Source: Oscillatoriales cyanobacterium
GTDB taxonomy: Bacteria; Cyanobacteriota; Cyanobacteriia; Cyanobacteriales; Laspinemataceae
Direction: 5' to 3'
Length of the DNA stretch: 64,000 nucleotides
Assembly (NCBI GenBank): GCA_011390955.1
Contig: JAABRM010000018.1
Span: 62,001-126,000, forward strand
Shown here: in pieces, positions 61,378-64,000 of the stretch
How the letters are laid out: every line of letters begins with the position of its first letter
Position numbering within the stretch: the stretch's first letter is position 1
The notes under the pieces: model-generated
Databases searched by the model: none
What the model saw: the letters and a program-made list of their open reading frames with translations, nothing else
What the model was told of the DNA's origin: nothing
Program-made: the position numbers and the translations under genes

Positions 61378-61839
61378 ATGTCAAAGCTAACTGATACGTT
61401 GAAAAATCAAATTTCAGGACAGATGAAAAATGTGACAATAAGTTTTGATGCGGATCTGCTAGATCGTAACTTATTAAATAAATTAGGGGTTTATCTGTCT
61501 ACGAATTCTGCCAAAAAATTAATTGAAACTTCATTTGCTATGACTTCAACAAAAAAATTAGACAATCATCATAGCATTATCGATCAAATTAAATATCGGC
61601 CTGCTAAACAATTATTAGATATATTATCTCAGCAGCCTCAAATCTCCAATGAAAAAAAAATAAAACGAGCTTCTGTTCCTCGATGGATGGTGCTAGTCAT
61701 TGGCTCAGAAATCGATTCTATAAATGGTAAAGATCCGGCCACTGTAGAGGATGCTATTAATCTAGTGTTTCGCTTATGTCTTAGTTTATTAGAAAAATCG
61801 TTAGGTGACAATGAGCAAACTACAAAGAAAGCTGGTTGA
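61378..61839 (+). CDS. Unknown helical protein between the ATPase and the nuclease
   Basis: The 153-residue protein begins MSKLTDTLKNQISGQMKNVT, is rich in Lys, Asp and Ser and mostly helical, with no membrane span. It starts eight bases after the ATPase stop and overlaps the start of the next gene, so it is translated as part of the same unit. It may be an adaptor between the ATPase and the nuclease. No known family was recognised. Confidence 0.75.
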   Translation: MSKLTDTLKNQISGQMKNVTISFDADLLDRNLLNKLGVYLSTNSAKKLIETSFAMTSTKKLDNHHSIIDQIKYRPAKQLLDILSQQPQISNEKKIKRASVPRWMVLVIGSEIDSINGKDPATVEDAINLVFRLCLSLLEKSLGDNEQTTKKAG

Positions 61840-62392
61840 AGATTTAATTTCTCGCAATTTTAGTGAAAAGCAGGAGATTGGGAACCGAATTGTCCGAGCT
61901 TTAGGCGGCGATCCTACTCCAAAAGTTACGGGATTACCTCCCAGGCGGGGATATTCTGATGGTGGTATAGATGGCAGAATTCCGATTCTGATCAAACAAC
62001 GAATAATTATAGAAAAACTTAAACGCAAGTCCGATGGAATGGAACTGCCAGTAAGAATTGAAGAAGGCGAATTTAAGTGGGTTAAGGCTGAGGCTGGTTT
62101 TAATATCAAAATTGAAACAGACTCCTTTGAACGAGATACACTTAATGCTTTCGTAGAGAATTTAAGACGTGAAGGAATTTTTGCGGGTGTGATTGTATCA
62201 GCAGTTGGACTTTCTCCAGATGCTAAAAGCGAGTTTCAGCGACACAATGCTAATGATATGGACTTATGCCATATTTCTCTAGAAGATTTGCTCAGTGGAG
62301 ATATATCTTGCGCTAATATTCGCTTTGTTATTGGCGACCTTGCCGCTCAACTTCGAGTTAGTCTTCGGGAATATTTAACTTCCCAGCTTTGA
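61811..62392 (+). CDS. Mrr-like restriction endonuclease
   Basis: The protein has 193 residues from ATG 61811 (or 195 from GTG 61805). It carries the pattern RGYSDGGIDGRIPI (Asp50 and Asp54) and FNIKIETDS (Lys100), followed by FAGVIVSAVGLSPDAKSEFQ. This is the layout of PD-(D/E)xK endonucleases of the Mrr type, such as those that follow GIDG...VSVK...GVFI patterns. The E/Q of the E-x-K motif seems to be Asn (N-I-K), so activity needs checking. It overlaps the previous gene by 28 bp and ends the operon. Confidence 0.68.
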   Translation: MSKLQRKLVEDLISRNFSEKQEIGNRIVRALGGDPTPKVTGLPPRRGYSDGGIDGRIPILIKQRIIIEKLKRKSDGMELPVRIEEGEFKWVKAEAGFNIKIETDSFERDTLNAFVENLRREGIFAGVIVSAVGLSPDAKSEFQRHNANDMDLCHISLEDLLSGDISCANIRFVIGDLAAQLRVSLREYLTSQL

Positions 62393-62614
62393 GTACATAA
62401 ACCAAGAGCTTTAAACGACAACTTTTACAGAGATGAAGATGGTGCGTTACGGCGCGATTGTTCAAATGTAATATTTTTGATAAATCCAATCAGCGCCTAA
62501 CGCACCCTACCGCTAATCTATCGCTAATATGCGGATGATAAAAAATTTGAATAGGTTAAGGTGTCTGACTCAATTTGTGTCTATATTTATAAGATAAACA
62601 GGAGGAAAGCCACT
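62393..62614. repeat. Gap with GGTGCGTTACGGCGC palindrome
   Basis: A palindromic repeat (GGTGCGTTACGGCGC ... GCGCCTAACGCACCCTACC, about 62440-62511) fills most of the gap after the nuclease gene. No gene is seen. Confidence 0.65.
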
Positions 62615-62893
62615 ATGCAAATTACCATCGACATCCCTAATGAAATTGTCTCACAACTGACCGCAACACCTGACCAGTTAGAGCGTCAGTTAATCGAACT
62701 TCTGGTCATCGAAGCGTACCGCAGCGATCGCATTACCCATTTTCAGGTGGGACAAATACTTCAACTTCCTTCTCGGTGGGCTGTTGATGAATTCCTGAAA
62801 AAACACCATGCCGATCTTCATTATAATGAAGAAGATTTGGCCAGCGATCGGCAAACCCTGCGGCAGTTAAGAGCTAAAAATCCCACCATTTAA
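62615..62893 (+). CDS. UPF0175 antitoxin, second family member
   Basis: The 92-residue protein from ATG 62615 begins MQITIDIPNEIVSQLTATPD and has the UPF0175 helix region (ITHFQVGQILQLPSRWAVDE). A GGAGGAAAG ribosome binding site precedes this ATG, which is preferred over the longer upstream frame. A PIN-type toxin should follow, but only the start of one remains (62897-62950). Confidence 0.82.
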   Translation: MQITIDIPNEIVSQLTATPDQLERQLIELLVIEAYRSDRITHFQVGQILQLPSRWAVDEFLKKHHADLHYNEEDLASDRQTLRQLRAKNPTI

Positions 62894-62896
62894 TCA

Positions 62897-62950
62897 ATGA
62901 TCGTTATTTCAGATACGTCGATGAACCCGCCGAAGTTTTACTCAATCTGA
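62897..62950 (+). pseudogene. Relic of a PIN-type toxin start
   Basis: ATG 62897 reads MIVISDTS, the standard start of DUF3368 toxins with its metal-binding Asp, and then breaks off with a stop at 62948-62950. The toxin body is lost, leaving the antitoxin alone. Confidence 0.6.
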
Positions 62951-63063
62951 GGCGATCGAGCAACTCACGGCAACTAATTTCCGCTAACCCACAACCAACA
63001 ACAAATAACCCTTAACTTTAGGACAAATAACCGTAAATTGGTTACAGCGAGCGAAATTTTCGT

Positions 63064-63087
63064 ACAATTGCCATAAACGGTAATTGT
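63064..63087 (+). promoter_or_regulatory. Hairpin in the TPR-gene leader
   Basis: ACAATTGCC and GGTAATTGT pair (one G-U) across a 6-nt loop, ten bases before the GTG start. The GTGAGGA that follows could be the ribosome binding site. The same hairpin precedes the duplicated leader at 60301. Confidence 0.55.
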
Positions 63088-63096
63088 GAGGATACT

Positions 63097-63906
63097 GTGA
63101 TTTTAAGATTATTGTGTGTACTGATGGTTGCTGTGGGGATTTGGCTGGGAAATATGGCGCCGGTAATGGCCAAATCAGAAAATCCCACCGCCGAAACCCA
63201 AATTATTCAAGCGGAAGAGTTGGTCAGTCAGGCTATGTCCGCGACTAATGCCGGAGACTTTGCCACGGCAGAGGCTTATTGGACGGAAATTTTGCAAATG
63301 TTTCCCGAAAATCCGGCGATTTGGAGTAACCGAGGCAATTCTAGGGTTAGCCAGAATAAGTTGGCAGAAGCGATCGCGGACTATAACAGATCCATAGAAC
63401 TTTATCCCAATGCCCCGGATGCCTATCTCAACCGGGGCACCGCCTGGGAAGGGTTGGGGCGCTATGAAGAGGCGATCGCGGACTATAACCATGTCCTAGA
63501 ACTCAACCCCGAAGATCCCGCAGCCTACAATAACCGAGGCAATGCCGAAGCGGGTTTAGGACAATGGCAAGCGGCTGTCGCTGACTATGAAATAGCCAGT
63601 GAATTAGCCCCCGACTACGCCTTTGCCCGCGCAAACTATGCCCTAGCCCTGTATCAGCTTGGGGAAAAGTCCGAAGCCTTGCGGCAGATGAAAAACTTAG
63701 TCCGCAAATACCCCAAATTTGCCGATATGCGGGCAGCCCTTAGCGCCGCCCTGTGGTCAGAAGGCAAAATTGGCGAAGCCGAAAGTAATTGGGTGGCAGC
63801 AGCAGGATTAGATCGCCGTTACCAAGACCTCACTTGGGTGAGTCAGATTCGCCGTTGGCCTCCGGCAATGGTCGCCGCTTTGCAAAAATTTATTGAAATT
63901 AAGTAA
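63097..63906 (+). CDS. Secreted TPR protein
   Basis: From GTG 63097 the 269-residue protein has a signal peptide (VILRLLCVLMVAVGIWLGNM, ending near PVMAKS) and four or five TPR motifs: AEAYWTEILQMFPENPAIWS, AIADYNRSIELYPNAPDAYL, AIADYNHVLELNPEDPAAYN and AVADYEIASELAPDYAFARA. The GTG start fits the upstream GTGAGGA ribosome binding site and is shared with the duplicated leader at 60334. TPR arrays mediate protein-protein contacts, so a scaffold role in the periplasm or thylakoid lumen is likely. The leader hairpin may control translation. Confidence 0.85.
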   Translation: MILRLLCVLMVAVGIWLGNMAPVMAKSENPTAETQIIQAEELVSQAMSATNAGDFATAEAYWTEILQMFPENPAIWSNRGNSRVSQNKLAEAIADYNRSIELYPNAPDAYLNRGTAWEGLGRYEEAIADYNHVLELNPEDPAAYNNRGNAEAGLGQWQAAVADYEIASELAPDYAFARANYALALYQLGEKSEALRQMKNLVRKYPKFADMRAALSAALWSEGKIGEAESNWVAAAGLDRRYQDLTWVSQIRRWPPAMVAALQKFIEIK

Positions 63907-63907
63907 T

Positions 63908-64000
63908 GGTTGTTGGTTGTTTGTTGGTTGTTGGTTGTTGGTTGTTGGTTGGTTGTTGTTTGTTGTTTGTTGTTGGTTATTTGTTATTGGTAGGGTGGGC
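63908..64000. repeat. Heptamer-repeat tract at the window end
   Basis: Runs of TTGTTGG, TTGGTTG and TTGTTTG-type heptamers follow the TPR gene up to the window edge, the same STRR-like family as at 27246 and 28343. Confidence 0.88.

Overview
The window looks like a chromosomal segment of a cyanobacterium, probably filamentous (Oscillatoriales-like). The HIP1 octamer GCGATCGC is found throughout coding DNA, and there are many short palindromic repeats and heptamer repeats. Gene content (402-codon-type IspH, orthocaspase-like proteins, GAF/PP2C two-component genes, SPOR and TPR secreted proteins) also fits. No species is claimed.

Region 1 (1-20.7 kb) is a type III-B (Cmr) CRISPR-Cas locus. A broken, partly duplicated regulator-like gene and an ORF-less group II intron lie upstream. 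The effector operon runs cas10/cmr2, cmr3, cmr4, cmr5, a large double-RAMP gene (probable Cmr6-Cmr1 fusion) and a CARF-HEPN ribonuclease gene. Next come two small membrane-protein genes, the second overlapping cas1, then cas2, a leader and an array of 66 repeats. There is no cas6, and Cmr4 appears to lack its catalytic aspartate. Cas10 keeps both HD and GGDD, so second-messenger signalling to the CARF-HEPN protein should be possible. The array is read on the + strand: its degenerate last repeats are at the far end and the repeat ends in an AUGGAAAC-type handle.

Region 2 (20.7-44.4 kb) is mostly chromosomal housekeeping: an SDR-PhyH fusion, a GT39-like glycosyltransferase, the NnrE-NnrD repair enzyme, a SPOR protein, MnmA, ATP sulfurylase, a Tat-type pseudo-orthocaspase, a probable autoregulated DNA-binding protein with a ferritin-like neighbour, a CorA-like channel, a DUF4351 protein, IspH, RsmH, an RsbU/RsbW-type pair and an orphan DNA methyltransferase. 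Two near-identical tandem non-coding transcription units at 24.8-25.45 kb are the main unexplained feature. A MITE-like family and several palindromic repeats fill the spaces.

Region 3 (44.4-64 kb) is an accessory, defence-rich region with toxin-antitoxin pieces in several copies, some broken. It holds two paralogous lipoproteins, a caspase-STAND-WD40 protein divergent from a two-gene partner operon (a candidate CATRA-like conflict system), a lone MNT nucleotidyltransferase and an ABC-2 permease. It also has a compact three-gene operon (ParA-like ATPase, unknown helical protein, Mrr-like nuclease) that I cannot match to a named system, and a TPR protein whose leader and signal peptide are duplicated 2.8 kb upstream. 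A nearly perfect 400-bp direct repeat carrying a HigA-like gene brackets about 11.6 kb of this region. All start choices, domain calls and alignments were made by eye.
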